Source: JAVBNC01 sp031551765 (lineage in GTDB: Bacteria > Desulfobacterota > Desulfovibrionia > Desulfovibrionales > Desulfovibrionaceae). From it: DNA of 24,492 bases. The translations under genes were made by a program, and so were the position numbers. Every line of letters starts with the position of its first letter. Position 1 is the stretch's first letter. The stretch is taken from assembly GCA_031551765.1 (NCBI GenBank), contig JAVBNC010000140.1:1-24492 (forward strand), in the 5' to 3' direction. Shown piece by piece: positions 24,388-24,492 of this stretch. Below the pieces are notes generated by a model, which worked only from the letters and a program-made list of their open reading frames with translations, was not told the DNA's origin and made no database searches.

Positions 24388-24407
24388 CCAAGGGGCGCGC
24401 CCCTTGG
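24388..24407. terminator. Perfect 20-base palindrome after purSL
   Basis: CCAAGGGGCG and CGCCCCTTGG are exact reverse complements with no loop. It stands just after the repeat copy 3 hairpin. The two hairpins together probably end or protect the purSL transcript. A weak T supply argues against a simple intrinsic terminator. Confidence 0.45.
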
Positions 24408-24492
24408 AACCCATTCAGGGTGGATAAAAAGTAGTACGCTTCTGTCCGTCGGGTGCATACTCGATAGACTGAAAAAGGCATAACAAAGCGAA
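24408..24492. other. Window end, no gene seen
   Basis: These 85 bases show no open frame with start signals and no RNA gene. They are less GC-rich than the coding parts. Nothing in them can be called. Confidence 0.4.

Overview
The window is a high-GC Gram-negative chromosomal segment carrying housekeeping genes. The most likely source is a member of the Desulfovibrionaceae. This rests on the gene set and order (lysS-lolC-lolD-bamA as one tight run), a glutaminase-free PurSL fusion, a BamA with an extra N-terminal domain, and the style of the intergenic repeats. It is inference from family knowledge, not a database result.

Layout. 1-162 is a low-complexity leader with a run of 25 C. 163-1995 is gatC-gatA, ending in a perfect 23-bp inverted repeat. 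2419-8724 is lysS-lolC-lolD-bamA, with lolC/lolD and lolD/bamA overlapping: lysyl-tRNA synthetase plus lipoprotein release and outer-membrane protein assembly. 8952-11162 is a periplasmic amidase (AmiC type) with a duplicated TPR-like N-terminus. 11163-11788 is a decayed region with a palindromic repeat, an azlD remnant on the minus strand and a 198-bp element with 21-bp terminal inverted repeats. Next come purB (11789-13093) and pyrE (13257-13835). A Csd6-like L,D-peptidase/transpeptidase (14072-15586) overlaps a membrane-anchored protein of unknown function (15583-16314). A glutamate-dehydrogenase-family gene (16612-17865) follows an AT-rich regulatory region and ends at a classic terminator. 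On the minus strand, 18020-18419 is a broken chaA (Ca2+/H+ antiporter) remnant, 18450-18860 a stand-alone receiver domain, and 19043-21132 panC-metK. purSL (21316-24330) is divergent from panC.

The genes are nucleotide synthesis (purB, pyrE, purSL), translation (gatCA, lysS), cofactor and methyl supply (panC, metK) and envelope building (lolCD, bamA, amidase, LDT). No defence system, phage, CRISPR array, tRNA or rRNA was seen, and I found no obvious new multi-gene system.

The unusual content is intergenic. (1) A family of short elements with related inverted ends (TAGAGC.../...GCYYTA) occurs four times and abuts or overlaps start signals and stop codons of lysS, pyrE and the membrane protein gene. 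(2) A different 198-bp inverted-repeat element sits exactly where azlD homology stops. (3) A palindromic repeat beginning near GTTGTCGAAGCCAAT lies just after the stop of three genes or remnants, always in the same orientation relative to that gene. Together with two gene remnants, these suggest a chromosome shaped by small non-autonomous repeats and gene decay.
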